Below are positions 8,865-19,061 of a stretch of 64,000 nt of DNA, piece by piece (the stretch's first letter is position 1; each line of letters starts with the position of its first letter). Position numbers and translations under genes: made by a program. Source of the stretch: Rothia aeria (GTDB lineage: Bacteria; Actinomycetota; Actinomycetes; Actinomycetales; Micrococcaceae); NCBI GenBank assembly GCA_002355935.1, contig AP017895.1:992001-1056000 (forward strand), given 5' to 3'. A model generated the notes under the pieces. It saw only the letters and a program-made list of their open reading frames with translations, ran no database searches and was not told where the DNA came from.

Positions 8865-9890
8865 ATGACTTCTGCGGATATTATCCTTGCCGTTCCATCA
8901 GGGCCCGGGTGGGCGCCCATCCATGAGATGGCGCGCCTGATGGCATCGTACTTGGACGCGCGCATCGTCACCCCTGACCCGAGCGCATCGCTCAAACCTG
9001 CCACCAAAATCTTGGCGCGAGTGCCGCGTATTCGTGGCAAAGGACGTACCGCGATCGTTATTGCCAGCGATCCCGGACAGCTTTACGCCATCGCGCAGCC
9101 GCGCCTAGTCGCCCGGCGTTATGCGGAAATCTACGGATGGGTTATCGATAGCTTCTGGGACGACCGCATACCCGCTATCGCCACCAACAGCACCTATAAC
9201 ACCGTTTTTGTGGCGGATCGCGATGACGTGCACGATTGGCGCAGTGTTGGGGTTAAAAACGTGCGAGTGCTCCCCTGGGGCGCAGACGTGTGGAGCAGAT
9301 TTGAAGAGCATCTGGCGCATCCAAAAACCACTGATTTGCTTCGGGTGGGGCGCCAACCAGCCGCCTATGAAGACGATGAACGCACCGCAGAATGTGCCCG
9401 GCAGACGGGAATAACTTTTGCGGGCCGCCCTCCGTTCGGTGCCACCGACCGCGAATCTGTCGAGTCTTTACAACGAGCACTTGCGGATGCCAAATTTTTG
9501 CTAGCTTTTAGCACTTTGGTGAGCCCGGCATCGTACACGCATCCAAATAAGGAGTACATCACTGGACGCTGGACGGATGCGCTCGCCCACGGGGTAACCG
9601 TAGTGGGGCAGGTACCTAAAACCGAGAGCACACGCGAGATACTGTGGGATGGAGCGACCGTCGATATTGACCCGCAGGATGCGCGCGCCGGGCTGGATGC
9701 GGTGGCTCAGCTTGTGAACGAATGGACGCCCGAGCAGAGCCGAAACCAGGTGCGTATGGCGCTGCAAAGACTGGACTGGCGGCACCGCTTCGCCGAACTA
9801 TTTCAGGTTGCGGGACTGAACAGTCCCCAGCTGGATGCGGACCTCATGGCCATTGCAGCAGCACTTGCGGATATCTCCCCCAACTCATAG
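8865..9890 (+). CDS. GT-B-like glycosyltransferase (CgeB/group 1-like)
   Basis: Intact reading frame of about 341 residues. The ATG at 8865 follows TTGGAGAA at a good distance; the earlier start at 8841 has no ribosome site. The N-terminal half contains ADIILAVPSGPGWAPIHEMARLM and the C-terminal half contains FLLAFSTLVSPASYTHPNKEYITGR and WTDALAHGVTVVGQVPKTES. This places donor-sugar handling in a Rossmann-like second domain, as in group 1/CgeB-like GT-B enzymes. The match is by general fold features, not a firm family assignment. It lies between GT2 relics and the ispE copy, i.e. inside the glycan island. Confidence 0.6.
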   Translation: MTSADIILAVPSGPGWAPIHEMARLMASYLDARIVTPDPSASLKPATKILARVPRIRGKGRTAIVIASDPGQLYAIAQPRLVARRYAEIYGWVIDSFWDDRIPAIATNSTYNTVFVADRDDVHDWRSVGVKNVRVLPWGADVWSRFEEHLAHPKTTDLLRVGRQPAAYEDDERTAECARQTGITFAGRPPFGATDRESVESLQRALADAKFLLAFSTLVSPASYTHPNKEYITGRWTDALAHGVTVVGQVPKTESTREILWDGATVDIDPQDARAGLDAVAQLVNEWTPEQSRNQVRMALQRLDWRHRFAELFQVAGLNSPQLDADLMAIAAALADISPNS

Positions 9891-10108
9891 AAGAACCTTT
9901 CCATGAGCTTTATTCAGGGTATGTACAGAAGAATAACCTCCAATAGGATAGGACAGTAACTACTATATTGAGACGGCACAGGAGCACTCGCCATACTCTT
10001 GAAAGTATTCGCTGTCCCTTACAAACCCGACAATAGTCTGCTTGACGGTACATTGGCACAGATGAGCGTGCTTTGTTGAACTCTCGCTGTGCTTTGAGCG
10101 ATTTTTCT

Positions 10109-10623
10109 ACCCACGTTCCCACTGGGCGGATTAGCAGGGAAGAAAGGGCCGGGCTCGAGCTGCGCATCGTGGGTCTGCCTGAAGACATGATTCCTCTCGG
10201 CATCGTGCTGGTCGCCGCCTCAGAAAGGCCCTCGACCTCACAGGTTTTTGGTGAACTAGATGAAGGTCGTGCCGCTGGGCGTTATCCTGAAGATGATACA
10301 CTTATAATGCCTTCGGGCTTATTACACACACTCACTCAAAATGAGGCTCCTATTGCACATCTGCACAAGATTGGCTGGTAGCTGTGTGACGATCTGCAAG
10401 CACCAGCTGTGACTCTGTCTCCAGATCTTCAGATCCTTTTAACAAGGGATACTGAGAATATTGTTGAAATATTGTCTCTGGTTCAGGGCCTACTATGGCT
10501 ATCCTTGTTGAGGACGCACCCACAGCTGATGAGCTCGCCGCAGCACTTCGCCGCCGCGGACGTTTTGCTATAGCAACTCAGACCCCAGCGGAGATTGCAG
10601 AGGAGCTTCCCTATAGTACATAA
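10109..10623 (+). pseudogene. Truncated, decayed second copy of the ispE 3' end
   Basis: The stretch parallels ispE 6237-6726 base for base, with roughly four in five positions matching by eye. It starts at VPTGRISREERAGLELRIV, continues LPEDMIPLGIVLVAASER and GELDEGRAAGRYPE, and ends in a nearly identical LAAALRRRGR region. It lacks the kinase active site. It has real damage: a CAG-to-TAG nonsense change near 10379 and a frame change near 10470. The divergence means it is an old or foreign ispE end rather than a sequencing duplicate. It brackets the genes at 6.8-9.9 kb and precedes the GT4 gene at 10638. Confidence 0.85.
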
Positions 10624-10637
10624 GGATATAGGTCACT

Positions 10638-11763
10638 ATGAAAATGCTGTCAGTACTAGCAGAGCCGTTCACCCGGTACCAAGGGGAAATCTATCTTACA
10701 GATAGGACATTACAAAGTTTGGCGGAAACGACCAAACATATGGAGCTGTTAGTGACCTCCTCACAAGGGGTACAAGAATATGACAGCCCTACGCTTCCTC
10801 GTAACCTGGATAAGGTAAGTGATTACCTTCCAAGCAACTCTATTTACCTTGAATTACCTACTTCCGGTTTAATAGAAAAATTATCTCCTGATATTATTAG
10901 CACTTTAGGAACTCCGAGTGTAAAACCAATTGAAGCTCAGAATATTCCTGTATGCTACAGTATCGAATTTACCTCAAAAACTCGTTTAGACGCATATTAT
11001 TCACAGCCAAATATCAGTCTTATTAATAAAGCTCGAATTTATGTTGGGGAGAAGCGGCAAAATAAAAATTTAAACAGCTTATTTATAACGCATCAGGAAT
11101 AGAGATTAATGGTGACGGTGCATATAAAGAATATGGTTCCATTAACCCGCGTACTATTCGATATTACGATCACCGTATATATCAACATGATCTAGATAGC
11201 GTTCAGATATCTATGCAACCTAAGAACGGTGCAGGGATTACAGTAGCGTTCTCAGGGCGATGGACTGCTATTAAAGGGACTGATCTTTTTCTGGAGATCG
11301 CAGCACAGACACACGCTCTGAACCCTGATATACAATTCGTTATTATGGGCGACGGCGAATACCGTGATCTGGTACAAGAATACCAGTACCCAAACCTGCT
11401 GAATTTAGGATTTATAAAATTTGACCCTGAGTGGAAAAAATATGTACGTGATTATGTAGATATAATGCTCTTGCCGCACCGCCAGGGTGACCCATCCTGC
11501 ACATACTTTGAAAGCTTAGGGATGGGGTCCCGGTTGCAGGATTCTCCAACGATACTCTCACTCCTTTGGTAAAACGGGGAGTGGGCTGGGAATTTTCACG
11601 TTTTGACGTATCCGCCGCTGCTCAGAAAATAGTTGAGTTAAACCGTGATTACGCCCAAGTTACCCAACGAGCTTTACAAGCACATAAATTTATGTCAGAT
11701 AAAAGTTTCGAAAAAACTAACCGCATGCGTGCAGAGCACATGATGAATGTGGCTCGAGGGTAA
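10638..11763 (+). CDS. GT4-family glycosyltransferase, AT-rich (two apparent frameshifts)
   Basis: Retaining GT-B glycosyltransferase. The C-terminal domain shows ITVAFSGRWTAIKGTDLFLEI, FVIMGDGEYRDLV and LLNLGFI, then DIMLLPHRQGDPSCTYFESLGMG, the usual E-x7-E-like donor-binding region. The frame breaks near 11052 (A run; repair gives KKFKQLIYNASGIEING) and near 11525 (GGGG; repair gives GMGVPVAGFSNDT), yielding 375 residues. It starts 15 bases after the ispE relic. Its AT-rich codons contrast with ispE and the ABC-F gene and suggest foreign origin. The donor sugar cannot be deduced. Confidence 0.72.
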
Positions 11764-12041
11764 ATATATTTTGTATGACAGATAATTCATATATATAGGC
11801 GTCAGCTCATGGCCATATAGAAGTATGAAAGTGACGAAAATGTTGCTGAACTTAATCCAAGATACAAGGAATGCTTTTGCTGGGCGCTACCTTTTAGTGC
11901 CACTGTTCAGGAGCTCATAGAGTCACCATTGAGTGTATTCGTGGACACCTTCCTTAGTCTGGCAAAAAGCCCTTGATGTAAATAAAGTGTTGGAAAACTT
12001 GCTTTATTCGTATAAAGAGCCTTTATAGTCAGGGGAGCGGG
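11764..12041. repeat. Gene-free gap with degenerate copy of the ispE terminator repeat
   Basis: No open frame of note. AATAAAG at 11980-11986 pairs with CTTTATT at 12002-12008, and AAAGAGCCTTTATA at 12014-12027 repeats the left arm of the 6761-6820 terminator. This hairpin would terminate the ABC-F gene reading leftwards. The shared repeat at both ends of the 6.8-12.0 kb glycan island suggests the original ispE/ABC-F intergenic region was duplicated or split by the insertion. Confidence 0.5.
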
Positions 12042-13909
12042 CTATCCGAGGAGTTCCGAGAGCTCCAGCCAGCGCATCTCAAGCTCGTCGATCTCATCCT
12101 GAAGCGCCTGCTGTTTTTGCCCCAGGTCGGCAAGCCCGGCGTAATCGGCAGGGTCGTGCATGCTCATCTGCTCAGAGAGCTTACTCTGCTCCTCGCCCAA
12201 TTTTCCGAGGCGACGCTCGATTGCGGCGGATTCCTTCTGTGCTGCGCGTGCCTGAGCCCCCGATATTTTCGGTGTGCTCTTGGGGTCAGGGTTCGTTGGT
12301 TCAGCCTGACCGCCAGAAACCGAAGAATCATTCTTTTTTATTGGGACAGATGCACCGCCCGTAATACCGGCGGCAGAACCGCCCTGACCCGCTGCAGAAA
12401 GCGCCAAATACTCGTCTACTCCACCGGGCAGATGCCGGAAGGAGCCGTCGATCACCGCATACTGCTGATCGGTCACACGCTCCATGAGGTAACGGTCGTG
12501 AGAAACCACCAGCAGGGTGCCGGGCCAGGTATCGAGCAGGTCTTCCATTGCCGCCAGCATATCGGTATCAAGGTCGTTGGAAGGTTCGTCCAGAATCAGT
12601 ACATTCGGCTCGTCCAAGAGAATGAGCATGAGCTGCAGTCGTCGCTTCTGCCCACCCGACAGATCCTTCACCGGGGTAGAAAGCTGTGCGCTCGTAAAAC
12701 CTAGCCGTTCCAACATCTGCGACGGTGACATCTCTTTACCGTCGGCAATATAGCTGCGCTTCTTGCGGCCGATCACATCAGACACGCGGTCGTTCTCAAC
12801 CTCTTTCAGCTCATCCAGCTGCTGGGTGAGAGTGGCAACCTTGACGGTCTTACCGCGTTTCACACGCCCCTCGGTCGGTTCCAAAGAGCCGGTGACCAAG
12901 GCAAGCAAGGTTGATTTTCCGGCACCATTCACGCCCAAAATACCGGTGCGCTCACCCGGCGCAATCCGCCAAGTTACGCGACGCAGCACCTCACGTTTGC
13001 CGTCGGGCAGCGAAGAATCCTCAAAGGTGACCGAGACGTTCTCAAGATCCACCACGTCCTTACCCAAACGGGAAACCGCCATCTGCTTGAGTTCCACGGT
13101 ATTACGTACCGGCGGGACATCGGCAATCAGCGCATTCGCCGCATCAATACGGAACTTCGGCTTCGAGGTGCGCGCCGGGGCACCGCGACGCAGCCACGCC
13201 AGCTCTTTGCGCATCAGGTTCTGGCGCTTTGCCTCCGCGGCGGCCGCCTGCCGATCGCGCTCCACACGCTGCAGAACGTAAGCCGCATACCCGCCTTCAA
13301 AAGGTTCCACGATATTATCGTGAACCTCCCAGGTGTCGGTACTGACTTCATCGAGAAACCAGCGGTCGTGAGTGACCACCAGCAGACCGCCCGCGTTCTT
13401 GCTCCAGCGGCTTTTCAGATGATGCGCAAGCCAGGTAATTGCCTGCACGTCCAGGTGGTTGGTGGGCTCATCCAGCATGAGCACATCCCATTCCTGTATC
13501 AGCAGAGCAGCCAGCGCCACGCGGCGACGCTGCCCACCCGAGAGCGAAGAAACCGGCGCATCCCAGGGCAGATCAGACACCAAACCCGCAATAACATCAC
13601 GAATACGCGGCTGCGAGGCCCACTCATACTCCGGAGTATCGCCCACCAGGGCATAACCGACCGTGTGAGAATCGTCGAGAACATCGGACTGATCCAGATA
13701 CCCGATGCGCGTGCCGCCGCGCGCCGTCACGCGCCCGGAGTCCGGCTCAAGACGCCCCGCCAGAATCTTCATGAGCGTGGATTTACCGTCGCCGTTACGG
13801 CCCACAATGCCGATACGGTCGCCCTCATTAATGCCGACGGTCACCCCTCGAAAATAGTGCGGGTAGGGAACTGAAGGTGCAGCGCTTCGCCGCCAAGTAA
13901 ATGTGCCAC
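12042..13909 (-). CDS. ABC-F family ATPase (ribosome-associated, EttA/Uup type), one apparent frameshift
   Basis: Soluble protein with two ATP-binding cassettes and no membrane segment. Cassette 1 has GRNGDGKST, LSGGQRRRVALAALL and LMLDEPTNHLD; cassette 2 has GVNGAGKST, LSGGQKRRLQLML and LILDEPSNDLD. A charged linker lies between them, followed by a Ser/Gly-rich stretch and a C-terminal coiled coil (about the last 70 residues, QARAAQKESAAIERRLGKL). The start is a GTG at 13909 (VAHLLGGEALHLQFPTRTIFEG). Adding one base to the CCCC run at 13844-13847 joins it to the long frame, giving 622 residues. The order ispE-ABC-F-glmU is conserved in actinobacteria. A role in translation is inferred from the family. 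Confidence 0.9.
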
Positions 13910-14100
13910 GTATCCAGGGTACCGCCACCAGCGGCTGAACGTATCCACCCCTGCACATAAGAGCACACACCAGCCTGCTATCTCTAGGACCGGTGGGGGC
14001 TGATACGTCCCGTGTTGGGATGCGACGAGTAAAGGTATTTTTGCTACACTTATGAGTGCCCCTGTCCCAGGCCGTAAACACGGTAACAGCGGGGGAAGAT

Positions 14101-14171
14101 TCCGCCATGGTGTAATGGCAGCACACCGGCCTTTGGAGCCGTTTGTCTAGGTTCGAATCCTAGTGGCGGAG
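14101..14171 (+). tRNA. tRNA-Gln (anticodon TTG)
   Basis: The cloverleaf folds by eye. The seven-pair acceptor stem is TCCGCCA/TGGCGGA, the D arm spans GTG...GCAC, the anticodon loop is CTTTGGA, giving TTG (reads CAA), and the T arm is CTAGG-TTCGAAT-CCTAG. The anticodon stem has one mismatch at its outer pair. The CCA end is not encoded (discriminator G followed by CGC). It precedes glmU, as in many actinobacteria. Confidence 0.92.
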
Positions 14172-14240
14172 CGCAAAGCTAACACGTCGATTCAGCAGCG
14201 GCGCGTGGGCGGCAAACACCCCGTAAAGGAGTTAAATTAG

Positions 14241-15707
14241 GTGAACGCAGAGCTTGAGGGTTCCGAACATAAGGTACCGTCCGCGGTGATCGTCCTAGCA
14301 GCGGGTGCTGGTACCCGCATGAAATCCGCAACTCCCAAGGTGATGCACAGCATTGGTGGGCGCTCCATGGTGGAGCACGCCGTTGCTGCCGCCCGAGACC
14401 TCACCCCCGAACGTCTCGCTGTTGTGGTACGCCACCAGCGCGATAAAGTCGCTGAGCATGTACTCGCCTTCGACGAGCACGTCACCATCGTAGACCAAGA
14501 CGACATCCCCGGAACCGGGCGGGCTGTTGAAGTGGGGCTGCTCGCACTCGATCAGCAGAGCCTTGTGGAGGGCACCGTGCTCGTCACCTACGGGGACGTG
14601 CCCCTGCTGCGGCCCGAAACCCTCCGCGAACTCATCACATTCCATGAAACCGACTCTAACGCCGTCACCGTACTCACCACCCATGTGGATGACCCCGGTG
14701 CCTATGGTCGTATTGTGCGCAACCAAGCTGGTGAGGTAACCTCCATCGTCGAAGCGAAAGACGCCACTGACGAAGAGCTCGCCATCGACGAAATTAACTC
14801 CGGTATTTACGCTTTTGACGCCACCGTACTGCGTCAAGCCCTCGCGGAAGTAACCACCAATAACGCCCAAGGTGAGAAGTACATTACCGATGTGCTCGCT
14901 ATTGCCCGTTCCAAAGGGTACCGCACCTCGGCGCTCGCTATTGAGGACCGCTGGGAAGTTGAAGGCGCCAACGACCGGGTACAGCTCGCTCAGCTGGGCC
15001 GGAAACTCAATACGCGCATCCTTGAAGCACATATGCGTAACGGGGTGAGCATCATAGACCCGCAGAGCACCTGGATAGATGTGACCGTCACCCTTGAGAA
15101 CGACGTGACCATCCTACCCGGGACCCAGCTGCACGGCGCCACTAACGTAGCCACCGGTGCGGTTATCGGCCCCGACACCACCCTCACCGACGTCACCGTG
15201 AAAGAAAACGCCACCGTCACTCGTGCGCACGGGCAGGGAGCCATAATTGGTACAGGAGCCACGGTAGGCCCGTTCGCATACCTACGCCCCGGCACCGTAC
15301 TCGGTGAGGACTCGAAACTTGGCACGTTCTGTGAAGCGAAAAACTCCCAGATTGGTGACGGGGCGAAAGTACCGCACCTAACCTATGTGGGGGATGCAGA
15401 AATCGGCGACGGAGCGAACATCGGCGCCGGGTCTGTTTTCGCAAATTACAACGGGGTCACCAAGAACCGCACTGTTATTGGTGCGCACGCCCGTATGGGG
15501 TCCGGCGGTATCTACGTTGCCCCCGTGACCGTAGGCGATGGAGCCTACTCCGGTGCAGGCGCGCTTATCCGCAAGGACGTTCCAGCAGGTGCGCTCGCAA
15601 TCTCTGAATTTTCCCAGCGCAATATCGAGGGCTGGGTGCTTAAAAACCGTGAGGGAACCGAACCGGCAGCGGCCGCGCAAGCCGCCAACGGGGCAGGGGA
15701 TCACTGA
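14241..15707 (+). CDS. glmU: Bifunctional N-acetylglucosamine-1-phosphate uridyltransferase / glucosamine-1-phosphate acetyltransferase
   Basis: Makes UDP-GlcNAc for peptidoglycan and other glycans. The N-terminal pyrophosphorylase domain has LAAGAGTRMKSATPKV (about 18-33) and VTYGDVPLLRP. The C-terminal left-handed beta-helix has hexapeptide repeats through GTFCEAKNSQIGDGAKVPHL, TYVGDAEIGDGANIGAG and the catalytic region YNGVTKNRT. 488 residues, frame intact, about the usual length. The GTG at 14241 follows AAGGAG. prs starts 17 bases downstream, probably co-transcribed. Confidence 0.96.
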   Translation: MNAELEGSEHKVPSAVIVLAAGAGTRMKSATPKVMHSIGGRSMVEHAVAAARDLTPERLAVVVRHQRDKVAEHVLAFDEHVTIVDQDDIPGTGRAVEVGLLALDQQSLVEGTVLVTYGDVPLLRPETLRELITFHETDSNAVTVLTTHVDDPGAYGRIVRNQAGEVTSIVEAKDATDEELAIDEINSGIYAFDATVLRQALAEVTTNNAQGEKYITDVLAIARSKGYRTSALAIEDRWEVEGANDRVQLAQLGRKLNTRILEAHMRNGVSIIDPQSTWIDVTVTLENDVTILPGTQLHGATNVATGAVIGPDTTLTDVTVKENATVTRAHGQGAIIGTGATVGPFAYLRPGTVLGEDSKLGTFCEAKNSQIGDGAKVPHLTYVGDAEIGDGANIGAGSVFANYNGVTKNRTVIGAHARMGSGGIYVAPVTVGDGAYSGAGALIRKDVPAGALAISEFSQRNIEGWVLKNREGTEPAAAAQAANGAGDH

Positions 15708-15724
15708 CAAGAAAGCGAAAAACC

Positions 15725-16710
15725 ATGAGTCACGAGATTACCAATCCGGGTGTGCGTAAACTTGCGGTGGTTTCCGGGCGTGCGCACCCCAAACTCGCGG
15801 AAGAAATCGCCGCAGAGCTAGGACACCCGCTGCTACCAACCTCCGCGTACACATTTGCTAACGGCGAGACGTACGTACGGTTTGAAGAGTCGGTGCGCGG
15901 TGCCGACGCCTTCGTCATCCAATCCCACCCGGCCCCATTAACGAGTGGCTCATGGAGCAGATCATTATGATTGATGCGCTCAAACGCGCCTCAGCCCGCT
16001 CCGTTACCGTGGTGTCACCCTTCTACCCGTATGCTCGCCAGGACAAGAAGCACCGGGGGCGTGAGCCGATCTCGGCCCGACTGATCGCTGACCTGTACAA
16101 GACCGCTGGTGCTGACCGCCTCATGTGTGTGGACCTGCATACCTCCCAAATTCAGGGGTTCTTCGACGGGCCGCTGGATCACCTATTCGCCATTCCTGTG
16201 CTCGCTGAGTACATTAAGAGCCGCGTGGAAAACCCCGAGAATGTGACCGTTGTTTCCCCCGACACCGGTCGTGTTCGGGTAGCCGAGCACTGGGCCACCC
16301 TGCTCGGTGGCGCGCCGCTGGCATTCGTGCACAAAACCCGTGACATTAACGTGCCTAACCAGGCGGTTTCAAAGACCGTGGTGGGTGAGATTGAGGGGCG
16401 CTCCTGCGTACTGATTGACGACATGATCGACACCGGCGGAACCATCGCCGGGGCGGTCAACGTGCTTAAAGAAAAAGGCGCTAAAGAGGTCATTATCGCC
16501 GCGACCCACCCGGTATTCTCCGGGCCCGCCGTTGAACGGCTATCTGGGTGCGGCGCATCCGAAGTGGTAGTCACGAACACCCTGCCCGTGCCGGACGATA
16601 AACGGTTTGAGAACCTCACCGTACTGTCTATCGCCCCGCTTGTGGCGCGAGCCATCCGGGAGGTCTTCGACGAAGGGTCAGTGACCAATATTTTCAACGA
16701 CCACGCCTAA
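15725..16710 (+). CDS. prs: Ribose-phosphate pyrophosphokinase (PRPP synthetase), one apparent frameshift
   Basis: Makes PRPP from ribose-5-phosphate and ATP for nucleotide, His and Trp synthesis. GRAHPKLAEEIAAELG and FANGETYVRFEESVRG open the first domain, VDLHTSQIQGFFD is the flexible-loop/PRPP region, and VLIDDMIDTGGTIAGA is the PRPP-binding motif. The frame breaks at the CCCC run 15933-15936; one more C restores SHPAPINEWLMEQIIMID and a 328-residue protein of normal length. The gene is essential, so the break is almost surely a base-calling error. It follows glmU as in most actinobacteria; the usual next gene rplY is displaced to 43.7 kb. Confidence 0.95.
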
Positions 16711-16725
16711 GATCCAGGCTGTGAA

Positions 16726-16763
16726 AAAGCCGCTGGCCCTGAAAGATCGAGGCTAGCGGCTTT
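16726..16763 (+). terminator. Hairpin terminator after prs
   Basis: AAAGCCGCTGGCC pairs with GGCTAGCGGCTTT across a short loop, 15 bases after the prs stop, followed by TATCC. It should end the glmU-prs transcript. Confidence 0.75.
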
Positions 16764-16772
16764 ATCCAAAAG

Positions 16773-16815
16773 GGACGTCCCGTGCACCACCGGAATAGGG
16801 GTACACGGGACGTCC
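16773..16815 (-). terminator. Second hairpin, terminator for the phosphatase gene
   Basis: GGACGTCCCGTG at 16773-16784 pairs perfectly with CACGGGACGTCC at 16804-16815. It lies just beyond the 3' end of the minus-strand phosphatase gene. The inner GGGACGTCCC is itself palindromic, but its position between convergent stops argues for termination rather than an operator. Confidence 0.65.
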
Positions 16816-16840
16816 TTATTGCTGTATTAAAAGCCTTGGG

Positions 16841-18789
16841 TTACACGCGGGCCCGTACCAGCCACGGCAGAATCACCTGAAGCGACTGCTCCACCTCATC
16901 CACCGCAACGCGGCAGGCTGTGCGTCCCCGCCGGTACGGGTCAGCGATGCTGTCGGTATCGTGCGCCGCCTCAGTGTAGCCGTAAATAAACGAGATCGGC
17001 TCGGCACGGCGGCTGGCTTTCTCCCGGATACGCGCCACCTGCTTCATCAGGTGCACCTTCGTGTGGTACTGCGGCCATTCCCGCAGAATCCAGTCCGCGT
17101 GATCCTGCTCAGCCACCAGCAGCAAGGTGGCCCGCTCAATCATGTCAGCGGTAAGCTGCTTGGCCCGGAATTGTGAAGGGTTATACCCGCGCCCTTCAAG
17201 TTCGTTGCCAATGTACTTATAAATAGGGGAGCCAGCCAGAGCTGCTGTCCCTGCACTGGTAAACACCCAGTTATCCTCCAGCCCGTATTGTGAAGCGAGA
17301 GACTGCGCGATCACTTCGGCGCTGGCGCTGCGTGCTACATTGCCGGTGCACACGAACACGGCCTCAAGAGGGCCAGCGCCCTGTGCCGGTGCCGAGACCC
17401 GGTTCTTCGCCTCACCCACGGACTCAGGGGATAAGCTGAACGACGCGGTGGTCACCTTACGGGGCTCCTGCTGGTCGGCGTCCTTCTCCTGAATGGGGGG
17501 CACCGGGGTAGCATCAGCAGGCTCAGACTCAGCCTCAGCGGTGGTTTTGGTTTTTTCGGTTGCCGCTTTCTGCGCCGCTCGTTGAGCTTCCAGAGCCTCC
17601 CGAACGTGGATAGGGGCCAGCTCAACGGTTTCTTCTCCCGCGAGCATGTCGTACTCACGCTCTTGTGATGAGAGCTGAGGCACTCCGGTCTGCTGCTGAT
17701 GGGCTGCCGCAGGCTGAGCATGCTGGCCTGGGAAATCCTGCCGGGCAGCGGAACTGTCAGCGGTTTCGGGCACATCTAAACCGTAGACGCCACGCACCAG
17801 CGCTGGATCGGGTGTATCGGTATCGTCCTTCTGACCTGCGTGTCGATTATTGGGACTGGAGGTCGCAGATGCGGTGGGGGAGGGGACGCCACGGGCGGGA
17901 GCGTCCAGGTTCTCCCCGGCTTCCTGAGGAACGTCCATCCCGTATACCCCCTGCACCAGGGTGACTTTTTCCGGGGTCTCCCCGTCTGAGGCTGCTGTGG
18001 GAGTCTCAGGCGCTTTGGAGGGTATCTGTGAGGTGTAATGATTAGTCGCCATCTCAGAAGTCATCACGTGCGGGGCCCGATGAGGTGCAGCCTCCTGACC
18101 AGCGGCTTTGGCTTTAGACGCTGTATCGTCGGGAAGATCAACAGAGTCGGTATCTGTTGGGGGAACATCCAACCCGTACGCACTAGGCACCAGAACCACC
18201 CGCTTATCGGGTTCACCATCTTCGGTGGATGGTTCGGAGGATACTATGGCGCCCAGTACGGGGGCATCGTCACCAGCAGCCGGTGCCTGATGCTGGGAAT
18301 CACCCTGAGTTTTCTGAGCATTATCCTTCGAAGAAGTCTTGCGTGGGGGCTGGGGTTCGTCTGAGCTATGGTGCTGATTCTCGGACACAACATGGGCTGG
18401 GGCATCTGCAGGCTCATCCTGCGGGGCAGGCTCTTGGGCGGCGGTGGTGTTATGGTCAGCTGCGGTGGGTACGGGGCGGTATCACCCGTAGGTTTAACAG
18501 TCACCACCTCAATGAGGTCGGTACCAGCGGCGGTGCTTTGCTCCAGCAGGGTCTGCACATCCTCCCCGACCCTTTTCTTCGGGTTCTTCGGATCCTGCGG
18601 AGGACGATCAGGCGACGTCTCCTGGTGGAAACTTGAATCACGGATCGCTGCCAGGCGCGACACGCCGCTTTTAATAGTTGGGTCCTGCTCGTTCGCCGAG
18701 GGCTCTTGCCCCTGCCGCTTCTGGGTAGACTCAGTCGGCCCATTAGACAGATACCTGTCTTTGAGCGATTTAATGTTGAAAATTCCCAT
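16841..18789 (-). CDS. Low-molecular-weight protein tyrosine phosphatase with long disordered repeat-bearing N-terminal extension
   Basis: The C-terminal 170 residues are a complete LMW-PTP: VFVCTGNVARSASAEV is the CX5R(S) active-site loop, FTSAGTAALAG follows, and ADPYRRG carries the general-acid Asp. Such enzymes (Wzb, PtpA-like) dephosphorylate BY-kinases of capsule systems, and one lies at 35586-37095. The upstream ~470 residues are unusual: low complexity, rich in Pro, Ser, Thr, Asp, Glu and Gln, with three copies of a VxGVYGLDVP-like motif (VLVPSAYGLDVPPT, TLVQGVYGMDVPQE, ALVRGVYGLDVPET). The true start MGIFNIKSLKDRYL is at 18789; one extra base at the GGGG run 18473-18476 joins it to the long frame, giving 649 residues. 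It is transcribed toward prs. Confidence 0.8.
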
Positions 18790-19061
18790 GTTTGAGCCTT
18801 CCTGACCTTCCCGCGCCGGAAGTAGTGACCTTTAAGCTGATGTGTCCATCCTTTATTCTACCCACTTTACAGGGTAAACCGTGATAGTTTCGCGTACACC
18901 TTTGATGAAGAGCAACCTCACGTTTACCGTCGAAGGGCCGGGGCAAGACTCAGATACCAGCCTCCGCCTGTAACGGGGCCTGCGTGGTAGAATCTTACAC
19001 TGTCTACTATCTGTAGTTACCCGGTGCGGTATCTGTTGCGCCGTATTTTGAAAGCACATTC
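18790..19061. promoter_or_regulatory. Divergent intergenic region between phosphatase and flippase genes
   Basis: No gene seen. The region separates the minus-strand phosphatase from the plus-strand flippase unit, so it should hold promoters for both. A TAGAAT hexamer near 18988-18993 on the plus strand is a plausible -10 for the flippase operon, about 70 bases ahead of the small frame at 19062. No convincing -35 or operator repeat was found. Confidence 0.3.

Noticed and set aside
14295-15032. 245-codon minus-strand frame
   Set aside because: Lies wholly inside glmU and has no motifs of its own.
16773-16815. Perfect inverted repeat as an operator
   Set aside because: It sits between convergent gene ends, so termination is the simpler reading.
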